In this document: positions 32,618-41,620 of the stretch, piece by piece | Numbering within the stretch: the first letter of the stretch is position 1 | How the letters are laid out: every line of letters starts with the position of its first letter | Translations under genes and position numbers: made by a program | The notes under the pieces: generated by a model | The model's database searches: none | What the model was told of the DNA's origin: nothing | The model's input: only the letters and a program-made list of their open reading frames with translations | DNA from: Streptomyces fulvoviolaceus | GTDB lineage: Bacteria; Actinomycetota; Actinomycetes; Streptomycetales; Streptomycetaceae | NCBI RefSeq assembly: GCF_000718165.1 | Contig: NZ_JOEY01000012.1 | Span: forward strand, 124,001 to 188,000 | Reading direction: 5' to 3' | Length of the DNA: 64,000 nt

Positions 32618-33930
32618 CCCTCAACTCCCGTGAGAAGGCGGCGAGTTGTCTCCACACCCCACTGGTCCAACGACAGCAGCCGGTCGCTGGACGCCATCAG
32701 GCCGCCCGTCGCCTCGACGTGCGCCGCCCATTGCTCGCGGGTCTCCACCGCGGGGCGGGCCATCAGGCAGTCGGGGTCGTTCACCCAGAGGCGGCCGTGC
32801 TGCCACTGGCGGCCGACGCCGGTGAACTCGGCCGGGTCCTGGCCGGGTTGGCTGTAGTCGTCGGCCTCGGGACGGCGGTGCGGGGCCGTGTCGGGGCTGA
32901 CGCGCATCGCGTCGAACAGGCCGATGGAGGGCAGGATGGGCGCGCCGCAGCCCAGCAGGTACGCCTCCGGGCCGATCGCCTCGCGGATCAGTTCGATGCC
33001 GGAACGGTACGCCTGGAGAGCGTCGACCGATGCGTGCCGTACGCCGTCCATGGCGCCCGCGTAGAGGAAGTCGACCTTGAAGTAGTCGTAGCCCTCGGCG
33101 CGCAGCGTCGTGAAGACGGACGTCAGGTACTCCGCCGCGTCCGGGTGGGTCGTGTCGAGGATGCTGAGGTCGTGGCCCCAGTTGCGGCCCGCGTGCGCGA
33201 AGCCGCCGTCCGCGTCCCTGACCAGCCAGTCCGGGTGCTCGGCGGCCAGGTCGCTCGCCGGGTCCACCAGGAACGGGGCCGTCCAGATGCCCGCCCGGCG
33301 GCCGCGGGCGCGGATCGCGTCGGCGATGCCCTCGCGGGAGCGGAAGCGGCCCGAGAGGGTGAGCCAGTCGCCCAGCGCCTTCTGGTAGCCGTCGTCGATC
33401 TGGACGACGTCGATGGGCAGGTCGAGGGTGTCCATCGCGCGGAGGTTCTCGTGGATGTCGTCCTCGGTGACGGCGGTGAAGTACTCGTACCAGGAGCACC
33501 AGACCGTGGGCGCCGAGCGCGGAGGCTCGACGCCCAGGGAAGCGGCCCACTCCCCCAGCACCGTCTGGATGTCCGTACCCGTCCATTCCTTCACCGTGCC
33601 GTCGGCGCTCACCTCGGCCTGGCCGGAATCGCCGACGACCAGCCGGATCGACGGCACCTCGTGCAGAGGGTCAACCGCCGCCCACAGCCGTACCGGTGAG
33701 CCGTCGCCCGGGTCGAGGGCCAGCAACCCCTCCCCCTGGAAGGTGCCTTCGGGGACGGTGACGCCCGGTCGGTAGCAGCCCGTCGCCCAGTTGTCGTTCG
33801 TCGGGCGGTACGGCGTCGCGTCGAGGGCGTAGGCGCCGCTGGGGCTCCAGGACTGCCAGCCCTCCTCGTGGACGCGGGCGGTGCGCGGGTCCACGGACAC
33901 GGAGGCGACCGGGGTGAAGAGGTGAGGCAC
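32614..33930 (-). CDS. Glycoside hydrolase family 36 alpha-galactosidase
   Basis: A 438-residue GH36/GH-D clan enzyme, shorter than classical 700-residue GH36 proteins. An N-terminal beta domain begins HEEGWQSWSP; the (beta/alpha)8 barrel shows WCSWYEYF, the nucleophile in YFKVDFLYAGA near residue 295, and the acid/base Asp in MRVSPDTAPHR near 355. It is cytoplasmic. Paired with GH42 it lets the cell use both alpha- and beta-galactosyl ends of plant oligosaccharides. GTG start. An A+T-rich hairpin separates it from the permease gene upstream. Confidence 0.88.
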   Translation of the reverse strand: MPHLFTPVASVSVDPRTARVHEEGWQSWSPSGAYALDATPYRPTNDNWATGCYRPGVTVPEGTFQGEGLLALDPGDGSPVRLWAAVDPLHEVPSIRLVVGDSGQAEVSADGTVKEWTGTDIQTVLGEWAASLGVEPPRSAPTVWCSWYEYFTAVTEDDIHENLRAMDTLDLPIDVVQIDDGYQKALGDWLTLSGRFRSREGIADAIRARGRRAGIWTAPFLVDPASDLAAEHPDWLVRDADGGFAHAGRNWGHDLSILDTTHPDAAEYLTSVFTTLRAEGYDYFKVDFLYAGAMDGVRHASVDALQAYRSGIELIREAIGPEAYLLGCGAPILPSIGLFDAMRVSPDTAPHRRPEADDYSQPGQDPAEFTGVGRQWQHGRLWVNDPDCLMARPAVETREQWAAHVEATGGLMASSDRLLSLDQWGVETTRRLLTGVEG

Positions 33931-33941
33931 GGTGGTTCTCT

Positions 33942-33960
33942 TTCAAAAGGGCTTTTGAGA
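33942..33960 (-). other. A+T-rich hairpin between permease and alpha-galactosidase genes
   Basis: TTCAAAAGGGCTTTTGA forms a 7-bp stem with a short loop, flanked by TTCTC/GAGAA that extends it imperfectly. It lies in the ribosome-site region before the GH36 GTG, so it may moderate translation of the hydrolases relative to the transporter. Confidence 0.4.
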
Positions 33961-33971
33961 AGGAAGGGCGG

Positions 33972-34856
33972 TCAGCCCTTGTTGGCGCCCAGCGTCAGGC
34001 CGCTGACGAACTGGCGCTGGAGCACGAAGTACACGATCAGCGTCGGGATCGCGGTGAGCAGGGCGCCGGCGGCGACCAGGTTGGGGTCGGTGAAGTACGC
34101 CCCGGTGAGGTTGTTCAGCGCCGAGGTGATCGGCATGTTCTCGCCGGTCGAGATGAGGACCAGGGCCCAGAAGAAGTCGTTGTAGATCCAGATGGAGAGC
34201 AGGGTGGCCAGGGCCGCCATCGCCGGACGGCACAGCGGCAGCACGATCTGCCAGTACATGCGCCACACCGAGGCACCGTCGACCAGGGCGGCCTCGGTCA
34301 GCTCGTGCGGCAGCGAGCGCATGTAGTTGCTGAGCACGAAGGCGCAGAAGCCGGACTGGAACGCCACGTGGATGAGGACCAGGCCGAGCGCGGAGTCGTA
34401 CAGCTTGCCGGACATGGTGATGCCGGGCAGGTCGATCAGCAGGTACAGGCGGTACAGCGGGGTGATGATGACCTGCTGCGGGAGCAGGTTGCCCGCGGTG
34501 AAGACCAGCAGCAGGAACAGGTTGATGCGGAAGTCGAAGCGGCTGACGTAGAAGGCGACCATCGACGACAGGAACAACGTCACCAGCACCGCCGGCACGG
34601 CGATGATCATCGTGTTGACGAAGTAGTGCCCCATGTCCGACTGCGTGAACGCGTTCGTGAAGTTGTCGAAGCTCAGCTTGTCGGGCCAGGAGACATAGCC
34701 CTTCTCGCTGGTCTCCGCGTACGGCCGCAGGGCCGAGTACAGCGCCCAGAGCAGCGGCGCGAGCCAGGCCAGCGAAGCGCCCGCGAGGAAGACGTGCAGC
34801 AGGATCCGGGCGGGGCGGACGGGCGTACGGACCTTGGTCATGACGGTGGTGCTCAT
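33972..34856 (-). CDS. Sugar ABC permease, MalG type
   Basis: A 294-residue permease with six membrane segments and the EAA loop near residue 195 (EAALVDGASVWRMYWQIVLP). It is second of two permeases of a CUT1-family importer. The ATG overlaps the previous permease's stop (ATGA). The frame is open upstream, but that part shadows the neighbouring gene. No ATPase is encoded nearby; Streptomyces CUT1 importers usually share the MsiK ATPase. Confidence 0.9.
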   Translation of the reverse strand: MSTTVMTKVRTPVRPARILLHVFLAGASLAWLAPLLWALYSALRPYAETSEKGYVSWPDKLSFDNFTNAFTQSDMGHYFVNTMIIAVPAVLVTLFLSSMVAFYVSRFDFRINLFLLLVFTAGNLLPQQVIITPLYRLYLLIDLPGITMSGKLYDSALGLVLIHVAFQSGFCAFVLSNYMRSLPHELTEAALVDGASVWRMYWQIVLPLCRPAMAALATLLSIWIYNDFFWALVLISTGENMPITSALNNLTGAYFTDPNLVAAGALLTAIPTLIVYFVLQRQFVSGLTLGANKG

Positions 34857-35833
34857 GCGCGCCGCTCCTTCCGGAAGGTGGACACCAGGTACGGAATGAT
34901 CACGACGAGCGAGATCAGCAGCAGGACGACCGCGATCGCGGAGCCGTAGCCGATGCGACTGGACTCGCCGATGATGTTGTTGGTGACCAGGATCGAGAGC
35001 AGCTCGGTGCCCTCGGCGCCCTTGTTGAAGACGAAGACCAGGTCGAAGGCGCGCAGGGCCTCGATGATGGTGACGACCAGGACGACGGTGTTGGTGGGGC
35101 GCAGGGTCGGGAAGATGACGTTCTTGAACGTCTGCCACTCGTTCGCGCCGTCCAGCGAGGAGGCCTCGCGCAGCGACGGGTCGACGCCCTTCAGGCCGGC
35201 CAGGTACAGGATCATCATGTAGCCGGTGTGGCGCCAGGACGCGGCGATGAGGATCGCCCAGAGGTTGAGGTCCGGGTCGCCGATCCAGTCGATGTACTTG
35301 CCCGGCTCGTTGGCCCCGATGATGCTGTTGATCAGGCCGGTGTCGGGGTTGTAGATGAGCTGCCAGACGAAGCCGATCACAGCCATCGACATGACGACGG
35401 GCAGGAAGAACGCCGTCTGGTAGACCCTGCTGAACTTGATCTTCTTGTCCAGCTGCACGGCCAGGAACAGGCCGAGCGGGGTGGGGATCGCGATCAGCAC
35501 GACGAACCAGATGACGTTGTGCTCGACGGCGGGCCAGAACTGCGGGTTCTGCTCGAACAGCTCCTTGAAGTTCTGGAGCCCGACCCACTGGATCGAGTCG
35601 AAGCCGATGCCGTCCCAGGTGGTGAAGGCCAGCGCGATCGAGGCGAAGGCCGTCACCCACACGAGGGCGATGTGCAGGATCGTCGGCAGACCCGCCATCA
35701 GCGCCAGGGTGAACCGGTCGCGGCGGGTGAGCAGGCGGCGGTGCCCCTGGGGCACCTTCTTCTTGGCGGGGGCAGCGCCCGAAGGCGGCACGGCGGCCGC
35801 CTCCGGGGTCTCCTTGGTGGTTTCGGTTGTCAT
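34853..35833 (-). CDS. Sugar ABC permease, MalF type
   Basis: A 326-residue permease. After a 40-residue Pro/Lys-rich cytoplasmic start there are six membrane segments (first: LALMAGLPTILHIALVWVTA) and an EAA-type loop near residue 235 (REASSLDGANEWQTFKNVIF). The ATG at 35833 overlaps the binding-protein stop by 4 nt. With the next gene it forms the membrane channel of the galactoside importer. Confidence 0.9.
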   Translation of the reverse strand: MTTETTKETPEAAAVPPSGAAPAKKKVPQGHRRLLTRRDRFTLALMAGLPTILHIALVWVTAFASIALAFTTWDGIGFDSIQWVGLQNFKELFEQNPQFWPAVEHNVIWFVVLIAIPTPLGLFLAVQLDKKIKFSRVYQTAFFLPVVMSMAVIGFVWQLIYNPDTGLINSIIGANEPGKYIDWIGDPDLNLWAILIAASWRHTGYMMILYLAGLKGVDPSLREASSLDGANEWQTFKNVIFPTLRPTNTVVLVVTIIEALRAFDLVFVFNKGAEGTELLSILVTNNIIGESSRIGYGSAIAVVLLLISLVVIIPYLVSTFRKERRA

Positions 35834-37134
35834 GAGGAGGCGAAGATCGTCTTCTTCTGGCGCTCGATCGACGTCAGCAGACTGTCGATGCCCTTGGGGT
35901 CGCGGATGAACTTCTGCAGCGCGGGCTGCATCACCGTGGAGGTGAAGTCCGGGCGGCTGTCGCGGTCCATGAACTGGGTGAGGCTCTTGGCGCCGGCGAT
36001 CATGTCGTACGCCTTCTTCTGCAGGGCGGTGTACGAGGAGGTGTCGGCCTTGGTGGAGGCGGCCACGACGCTCGGGTCGGCCTTGAGGTAGGCCTCCTCG
36101 GCCTCCGGGGTGCCCAGGAACTCCATGAGCTTGACGGCCTCGGCCTTGTTCTTCGGGCTCTTGCTCATCATGAAGCCGTCGGTCGGTGCCTCGACGGTGT
36201 CCTGGCCGTACGCCGGGTCGATCTCCGGGAAGGCGAAGAAGTCGAGGTCCTCGAGGTCGGCCGCGTTGGTGAACTGCTGGCCCACGAAGGTGCCCAGCAG
36301 GTACATGCCGGCCTTCTTCGACACCAGGGTCTGCGCGGCGTCCTGCCAGGTGCGGCCGACGGCGCCTTCCTGGTGGTACGGGAGGATCTCGGCCCACAGG
36401 TCGAAGGCGGCCTTCACCTTGGCGTCGGTCCAGGACGCCTTGCCCGCCATCAGGTCGACGTGGAAGTCGTAGCCGTTCTTGCGGAAGTTGATCTGGTCGA
36501 AGGTGCCGAGCGCGGGCCAGGCGTCCTTGTCGCCGAAGGCGATCGGGACCAGCTTGTCCTTCTGCATCTGCTTGCACAGCGCGACGAAGTCGTCCCAGGT
36601 GGTGGGGACCTCGTAGCCGTACTGCTTGAAGACGCTCTTCCGGTAGAAGACCGCCCAGGGGTACGTGTACAGCGGCACGAAGTAGAACTTGCCGTCCTCG
36701 CCCTTGCTGAGCTTCTGCATCGCCTCGGGGAAGTTGCCCGAGATCTTCTGCCACACGTCGTCGATCGGGGTGGCGAGGCCCTTGGCCGCGAAGAACTGCA
36801 TCCGGTAGCCGGCGAACCAGGTGAACACGTCGTCCGGCGTGCCCTGCAGGTAGGAGTTGATCTGCTCCTGGAAGGTGTTCGAGTCCTTGGTGTTCACGTC
36901 GACCGTGATGCCGGACTTCTTCTTGTAGGCCGCGTAGATGTCGGCGAACGCCTTCTTCGGCACCGCGTCGGACGCCTTGGAGCCAAGGGTGACGGTCTTC
37001 GGGTCGGCGGCCGTACCGCTGCCGCCGCAGGCGCTCAGCAGGGGTATGCCCGCACCGAGCAGAGCGGCACCGCCGACGCCACGGAGCACGGTGCGACGGC
37101 TGGGAGCGGGAAGGGAGGAAGAGAGGTCACGCAT
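35830..37134 (-). CDS. Sugar ABC transporter substrate-binding lipoprotein
   Basis: A 434-residue family 1 solute-binding protein. The N-terminus has both a Tat-like RRTVLRG motif and a lipobox (LLSACGG, Cys near residue 36), so it is probably a Tat-exported lipoprotein. The domain (VTLGSKASDAVPKKAFADIY to the end) is typical of oligosaccharide binders. As first gene of an operon ending in alpha- and beta-galactosidases, it likely binds galactosides such as melibiose, raffinose or galacto-oligosaccharides; this is context inference. The AGGAG site is 8 nt from the ATG. Confidence 0.88.
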   Translation of the reverse strand: MRDLSSSLPAPSRRTVLRGVGGAALLGAGIPLLSACGGSGTAADPKTVTLGSKASDAVPKKAFADIYAAYKKKSGITVDVNTKDSNTFQEQINSYLQGTPDDVFTWFAGYRMQFFAAKGLATPIDDVWQKISGNFPEAMQKLSKGEDGKFYFVPLYTYPWAVFYRKSVFKQYGYEVPTTWDDFVALCKQMQKDKLVPIAFGDKDAWPALGTFDQINFRKNGYDFHVDLMAGKASWTDAKVKAAFDLWAEILPYHQEGAVGRTWQDAAQTLVSKKAGMYLLGTFVGQQFTNAADLEDLDFFAFPEIDPAYGQDTVEAPTDGFMMSKSPKNKAEAVKLMEFLGTPEAEEAYLKADPSVVAASTKADTSSYTALQKKAYDMIAGAKSLTQFMDRDSRPDFTSTVMQPALQKFIRDPKGIDSLLTSIERQKKTIFASS

Positions 37135-37180
37135 GAACGGCTCCTGAGGGCAGGGGTCCGGTCACGAGGGGCATGAAAGC

Positions 37181-37196
37181 TGGTCGTAATCAACCA
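37181..37196. promoter_or_regulatory. Candidate operator before the galactoside operon
   Basis: TGGTCGTAATCAACCA, a palindrome with TGGT/ACCA arms in an A+T-rich stretch 47-62 nt upstream of the binding-protein gene, exactly where a repressor should sit. No regulator gene of this operon is in the window, so the protein is unknown (LacI, GntR or ROK types are possible). Confidence 0.4.
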
Positions 37197-37234
37197 GAAA
37201 TCAACTTGACCGAACACAGTGGCGTAATAACAGC

Positions 37235-37252
37235 CGTATGTCAGGTCATACG
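37235..37252. promoter_or_regulatory. Second inverted repeat before the galactoside operon
   Basis: CGTATGTCAGGTCATACG: 6-bp arms with a 6-nt centre, about 101-118 nt upstream of the binding-protein gene and 59 nt beyond the chitinase stop. It could be an operator or a small terminator for the chitinase transcript on the minus strand. Confidence 0.35.
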
Positions 37253-37310
37253 TCAATGGCTTCCGGGGCCCATTTGTAGAAACGTGACCGACACCCCTGC
37301 GCCCCCAAGA

Positions 37311-38771
37311 TCACTCGTAGGCGACGAAGGCCTTCGAGAACGCGTACTCGTCCTGGACGATCGAGCTGCACGTCGCGTCGGCGTAGGTCTTCGCGCCCCC
37401 GGAGCACTGCTTGTCCCGGGTGGCGGACCACATCGACAGCCAGCCGAGACCCTTGGCCTGGGCGAAGGCGACCAGCTGCGAGGCGTCGTCGACCTTGAAG
37501 ATCTCCGAGGTCACGTCGTTGACGCCGATCATCGGGGTGACGGCGACCGCCTTCCAGGCCGCGCTGTCGGACAGCCCCAGGACGCCCTTGACCTGTGCCT
37601 GGGTGGCGGTGGCGGCCTGCTCGGCGTAGGTGCCCATGTCGCCGCTGTACGAGGCGCCGTAGTCCATCGCCATGATGTTGACGGTGTTGATCTCCACGCC
37701 GTTCTCCTCGGCGTTGGACAGCAGGTTCACCCCGTCCTGGGTCAGGCCCTCGGGCATGACGGGCAGGGTGAAGGAGACGTCCAGGTCCGGGTGTTCCGCC
37801 TGGAGCTGCGCGATGGCCTGCGCGCGGCGCGTGTTCGCGGCCGTGTCCGGCAGCGCGCCGCCCTCCACGTCGAAGTCGACCTTGGTGAGGCCGTACGCGT
37901 CCACGACCTTGCCGTACGCCGTCGCCAGCGCGTCCGCCGAGGAGCACGTCGTCGCCAGCTCGGAACCGGCCGCACCACCGAAGGAGACGCGCACGTCGCC
38001 GCCCTTGGCGCGCAGCGCGCCGATCTGGGACGCCACCGCGTCGCTCGCCAGGTCGGTCACGCCGCCCCACTTGGGCGTGCAGCCGCCGCCGTCGGTGACG
38101 AAGGCCAGGTTGTAGTTCTTCACGCCGGTGGCCTCGGCGCTCGCGACCAGGTCGAAGGCCGGGTAGAGGGAGGTGTCCACGTAGGGGGCGAAGCCGGAGC
38201 CTGCGGTGGTGCCGGTGCCGGAGCTGGTGCTCTCCGGGGGGGAGGCGGTGGCGGTCTCGGTGGGGGTGACGGTCTCGGTGGGAGTGGCCGTCGGGGTCGG
38301 GCTCGCGGACTCCGTCGGGCGGCCGCTCGGCTCCGGCGTCGCGCCGTCGTCCGCGGAACACTCGGCGCCGTCGATGAGGCAACCGGTCGGGTCGGCAGTG
38401 CCGTTGACCACGAAACCGACGGTGACGGACTCGCCGGCGGCCAGCCCGTCCGTGTCCCACTTCGGCGAGGTCACGGTGACGTGCTGACCGCTCACCGTCG
38501 ACTCGGCGTTCCACAGCGAGCTCAGCTTCGAGCCCGACGGCAGGTCGAACTCCAGCTTCCAGTCCGCCTCCGCCGCGCCGCTGTTGTTCGTCACGACGTA
38601 CTGCGCGGTATAACCCGTCGACCAGTCACTGGTCTTGGTGTACGCGGCGCCGACCCCGGCCGCCTGGGCGGTACCGGTGAGGAGGACCGCGCCACCGCCG
38701 ACCACGGCGGCAGCCACAGCCCCGCCGATCATCTTGTTTCTGCCGCTCACCTTGCGTCGATGCATGCTCAT
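37311..38771 (-). CDS. Secreted chitinase, CBM2-GH18
   Basis: 486 residues. A signal peptide (KMIGGAVAAAVVGGGAVLLT, cleavage near AQA) is followed by a family 2 carbohydrate-binding domain (about 40-145, TKTSDWSTGYTAQYVVTNNS), a Thr/Pro/Ser/Glu-rich linker and a GH18 catalytic domain (about 190-486) with the D-x-D-x-E motif VDFDVEGG. GH18 enzymes cut chitin by substrate-assisted retention. The start was set at MSMHRRK (38771), with MHRRK 6 nt later as alternative, because the frame upstream lacks a signal-peptide context. A DasR-like site lies about 100 nt upstream. Confidence 0.9.
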   Translation of the reverse strand: MSMHRRKVSGRNKMIGGAVAAAVVGGGAVLLTGTAQAAGVGAAYTKTSDWSTGYTAQYVVTNNSGAAEADWKLEFDLPSGSKLSSLWNAESTVSGQHVTVTSPKWDTDGLAAGESVTVGFVVNGTADPTGCLIDGAECSADDGATPEPSGRPTESASPTPTATPTETVTPTETATASPPESTSSGTGTTAGSGFAPYVDTSLYPAFDLVASAEATGVKNYNLAFVTDGGGCTPKWGGVTDLASDAVASQIGALRAKGGDVRVSFGGAAGSELATTCSSADALATAYGKVVDAYGLTKVDFDVEGGALPDTAANTRRAQAIAQLQAEHPDLDVSFTLPVMPEGLTQDGVNLLSNAEENGVEINTVNIMAMDYGASYSGDMGTYAEQAATATQAQVKGVLGLSDSAAWKAVAVTPMIGVNDVTSEIFKVDDASQLVAFAQAKGLGWLSMWSATRDKQCSGGAKTYADATCSSIVQDEYAFSKAFVAYE

Positions 38772-38869
38772 GACGTGGCACGCTAGCGAGCCGGAATCGG
38801 GCAAAAAGCCTGATCAGGGCGGGGGTTGGCGATCTTATGGCGCCCTTAAGGAAGGCATCGGGACCGGTT

Positions 38870-38885
38870 AAAGGTCGAGACCAAT
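38870..38885 (-). promoter_or_regulatory. DasR (dre)-like site upstream of the chitinase gene
   Basis: On the minus strand ATTGGTCTCGACCTTT agrees with the DasR consensus ACTGGTCTAGACCACT at about 12 of 16 positions, including the TGGTCT-x-GACC core. It is 99-114 nt before the chitinase start. DasR represses chitinolytic genes in Streptomyces and is released by glucosamine-6-phosphate. Confidence 0.6.
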
Positions 38886-38898
38886 CCGGCCTCCTCGC

Positions 38899-40272
38899 TC
38901 ACCTCGCGGCCGCCCGCTTACGGCGCCGCACCGACCCCCGATGTCCCCTGCGCTCCGGCTCTTGCCCGTCCAACTGGATCCAGATCCGCACCTCGGTCCC
39001 GCCCAGCACGGACGAGCCGATCCGCACGTCCCCGCCGGTCGACTCCGCGAGCCGCCGCACGATGTCCAGGCCGAGCCCGGTCGACCCGGCGCTCCCGGAA
39101 CCCCGTCCGCGGGCCATCGCCGCGTCGGGGTCGGTTATGCCGGAGCCCGCGTCGGAGACCAGCACGATCACCGCGTCCTCGCCGTTGTGCACGTCGACCG
39201 CGAAGGCCGTGCCCACCCGGGTGTGCCGGAAGACGTTGCCGAGCAGGGCGTCCAGCGCGGCCGCCAGATCCGCCCGGGCCACGGGTATCCGCACCGGTCG
39301 TTCGGTCCCGGCCACCCGCCACTTGCGGCCCTCGTCCTCGGCGAGCGCCGACCAGAACCCCATCCGCTCCCGGACGACCTCGGCGGCGTCGCACCCGGCG
39401 CCGGGTCCGGCCGCCGCGGTCTGCGGCTTGGCGTCCCGGGCCGTACGGATGATCGTGTCGACCTCCCGCTCCAACTGCGCGACCGCGGCCCGCGTCTGCT
39501 CGGCGGCCGGCCCGTCGCCGAGCGAGGCCGCGTTGAGCCGCAGCACGGTGAGGGGCGTCCGCAGCCGGTGGGACAGGTCGGCGGCCAACTCCCGCTCGTT
39601 CGCGAGGAGTTGTACGACCTGGTCGGCCATGGAGTTGAACGCGACCGCGGCCAGCCGCAGTTCGGTCGGCCCCTCCTCTGGCACCCGGGCGCCCAACTTC
39701 CCCTCCCCCAGTTCATGGGCACTCTCGACAAGCCGCTGCGCGGGCTGCACCATCCGTACGCCCAGCCGGTCGGCGACCGCGACCGAGCCGACGACGAGCG
39801 CGATGCCCACCCCGGCGAGCACCGCCCAGGCCGTCCCGACGCCGTTGCTGACCTCGGACTCGGGGACGTACACCTCGACGACGGCTATCTCGCCGGAGCT
39901 CAGCGCCACCGGCTGGAGCAGGGTGGAGCCGCCGGGCACGCCGGTGGTGGAGGCGCGGCCGAGCTTCCGTACGGTCGCGATGTCGTCGTCGGCGGCACGC
40001 TGCTGCCCGATGTCGACGGCGGCCCCGTCGTCGCTCGCCGGTATGTGGACGGCCATCTCCGCCTCCGACCCCGCGGAGGCGACGACCCGCTCCAGCTGGT
40101 CGCGGTCGGTGGTGATGGACAGCGCAGGGGCGACGGCCGCCGCCTCCCGCTCGGCGTTGGAGAACGCGCGGTCCCGGGCCATCTCCTTGATGACGAGGCC
40201 GAGCGGGACCGCGAAGGCGACCACGACCATGACGGTGACCGCGAGACAGACCTTGACCAGTGCCCACCTCAT
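38899..40272 (-). CDS. Two-component sensor histidine kinase
   Basis: 457 residues. Two membrane segments (about 5-25 and 160-180) enclose an extracytoplasmic sensor domain of about 130 residues. HAMP (VQPAQRLVESAHELGEGKLG) follows, then the HisKA phosphoacceptor (AADLSHRLRTPLTVLRLN, His near 240) and HATPase with N-box (LLGNVFRHT), DAGSGI and GSTGLGLDIV. The ATG overlaps the response regulator stop (ATGA); the open frame beyond it shadows that gene. The signal sensed is unknown. Confidence 0.93.
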   Translation of the reverse strand: MRWALVKVCLAVTVMVVVAFAVPLGLVIKEMARDRAFSNAEREAAAVAPALSITTDRDQLERVVASAGSEAEMAVHIPASDDGAAVDIGQQRAADDDIATVRKLGRASTTGVPGGSTLLQPVALSSGEIAVVEVYVPESEVSNGVGTAWAVLAGVGIALVVGSVAVADRLGVRMVQPAQRLVESAHELGEGKLGARVPEEGPTELRLAAVAFNSMADQVVQLLANERELAADLSHRLRTPLTVLRLNAASLGDGPAAEQTRAAVAQLEREVDTIIRTARDAKPQTAAAGPGAGCDAAEVVRERMGFWSALAEDEGRKWRVAGTERPVRIPVARADLAAALDALLGNVFRHTRVGTAFAVDVHNGEDAVIVLVSDAGSGITDPDAAMARGRGSGSAGSTGLGLDIVRRLAESTGGDVRIGSSVLGGTEVRIWIQLDGQEPERRGHRGSVRRRKRAAAR

Positions 40273-40973
40273 CGCACCGGCTCCGCTCCCGGCGGCTCCA
40301 GCTTCACGCCGACGCCCCGCAGGGTGTGCAGATAACGCGGGGCCGCGGCCGTCTCCCCCAACTTCCGCCGCAGCCACGACAGATGGACGTCGATGGTCTG
40401 GTCGTCGCCGTACGACTGCTGCCACACCTCGGCGAGCAGCTCCTTGCGGGGTACGACGACACCGGGGCGGCCGGCCAGGAAGGCGAGCAGGTCGAACTCG
40501 CGGCGGGTGAGGTCGAGGCGGACGCCGTCCAGTTCGGCCTGTCTGCGGAGGGGGTCGACGGTCAGACCGCCGACGCGGATCACGGTCTCCGGCGGTGCGT
40601 CACCGGTGGCGGCACGGGAGCGCCGCAGGACGGCCGCCATCCGGGCCGAGAGGTGCTCGACCGAGAACGGCTTGGTGAGGTAGTCGTCCGCGCCCGCGTT
40701 CAGCAGCCGGACGATCTCCGTCTCGTCGTCCCGCGCCGTGGCGATGATCACAGGGACGTCCGTGATGCCGCGCAGCATCTTCAGCGCCTCGGACCCGTCC
40801 AGGTCGGGCAGACCGAGGTCCAGGATCACCACGTCGAAGCGGAAATGGGCGACCTCGCGCAGCGCCTCCAGTGCCGTACCAACACTGCGCACCGTGTGGG
40901 CCGCGTCGGTCAGATGCCGGATGAGCGCCGAGCGCACGAACTGGTCGTCCTCGACCACGAGCACACTTGCCAT
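40269..40973 (-). CDS. OmpR/PhoB-family response regulator
   Basis: 234 residues. Receiver domain 1-118 with the acidic pair VVEDD, the phospho-accepting Asp in VVILDLGLPDLDG (near residue 50), and the Lys in YLTKPFS (near 100). A winged-helix DNA-binding domain follows (LDLTRREFDLLAFLAGRPGV to TLRGVGVKLE). It is the first gene of a two-gene unit with the kinase, coupled by a 4-nt overlap. The ATG at 40973 opens directly into the receiver. Confidence 0.95.
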   Translation of the reverse strand: MASVLVVEDDQFVRSALIRHLTDAAHTVRSVGTALEALREVAHFRFDVVILDLGLPDLDGSEALKMLRGITDVPVIIATARDDETEIVRLLNAGADDYLTKPFSVEHLSARMAAVLRRSRAATGDAPPETVIRVGGLTVDPLRRQAELDGVRLDLTRREFDLLAFLAGRPGVVVPRKELLAEVWQQSYGDDQTIDVHLSWLRRKLGETAAAPRYLHTLRGVGVKLEPPGAEPVR

Positions 40974-41085
40974 GCGCCGCAACTTACGCCATGCGGGGGA
41001 GGCACTCCCGGGCCTGTGGATAACTCTGACTTTGTGGACAACCGGGCGGGACACGCCTGGGACGCGTGAGGCAGTATGGCCCGCG

Positions 41086-41598
41086 ATGCGCAGAGGACTC
41101 GTACACGTACTGGCTTGGACGCTCGCCACGGGCGCGGCGGTCACGCTGTCGTGGTGGGGCGTCCACACGGTCATGGCCGGCACCGCCTACGACCCGCCCC
41201 GCGCCCTGCCCATCACCGCGGCGGACGCGACCACGCAGGAGTCGAAGCCGCTGGCGTCGTCGACGGCGCGGGCGACGCCGTCCCCGCCGAAGAGCCCGTC
41301 GCCGAGTCCCAGCGAGAGCGCACGAAAGCCGACCCCTTCGAAGACGGCAAGCCCCTCCCCCTCTCCCACCGCCTCCGGCCAGGTCAAGAGTTACGACACC
41401 GAAGGCGGCCGGGCGGTCTTCGACCTCGGCAGGACCTCCGCGACGCTCGTGTCGGCGACGCCGGGCGCGGGCTGGTCGATGCAGGTGTGGAAGACGGAGA
41501 CGTGGATCCGGGTGGAGTTCAGTTCGGGCTCGGACCGGGTGTCGGTGTTCTGCACCTGGCACGACAGCGCGCCCCGGGTGGAGATCGGGACCTACTGA
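41086..41598 (+). CDS. Small secreted/anchored protein with Ser/Pro linker
   Basis: 170 residues. The N-terminal hydrophobic segment (GLVHVLAWTLATGAAVTLSW) is a signal anchor or signal peptide. A Thr/Ser/Pro/Lys-rich spacer (about 45-100) leads to a compact C-terminal domain of about 60 residues (VKSYDTEGGRAVFDLGRTSA to the end), probably extracytoplasmic. It is divergent from the two-component genes; a short shared promoter suggests it may be their target. No known family recognised. Confidence 0.75.
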   Translation: MRRGLVHVLAWTLATGAAVTLSWWGVHTVMAGTAYDPPRALPITAADATTQESKPLASSTARATPSPPKSPSPSPSESARKPTPSKTASPSPSPTASGQVKSYDTEGGRAVFDLGRTSATLVSATPGAGWSMQVWKTETWIRVEFSSGSDRVSVFCTWHDSAPRVEIGTY

Positions 41599-41620
41599 GT
41601 CACCATCGGGCCCCGTCGAG

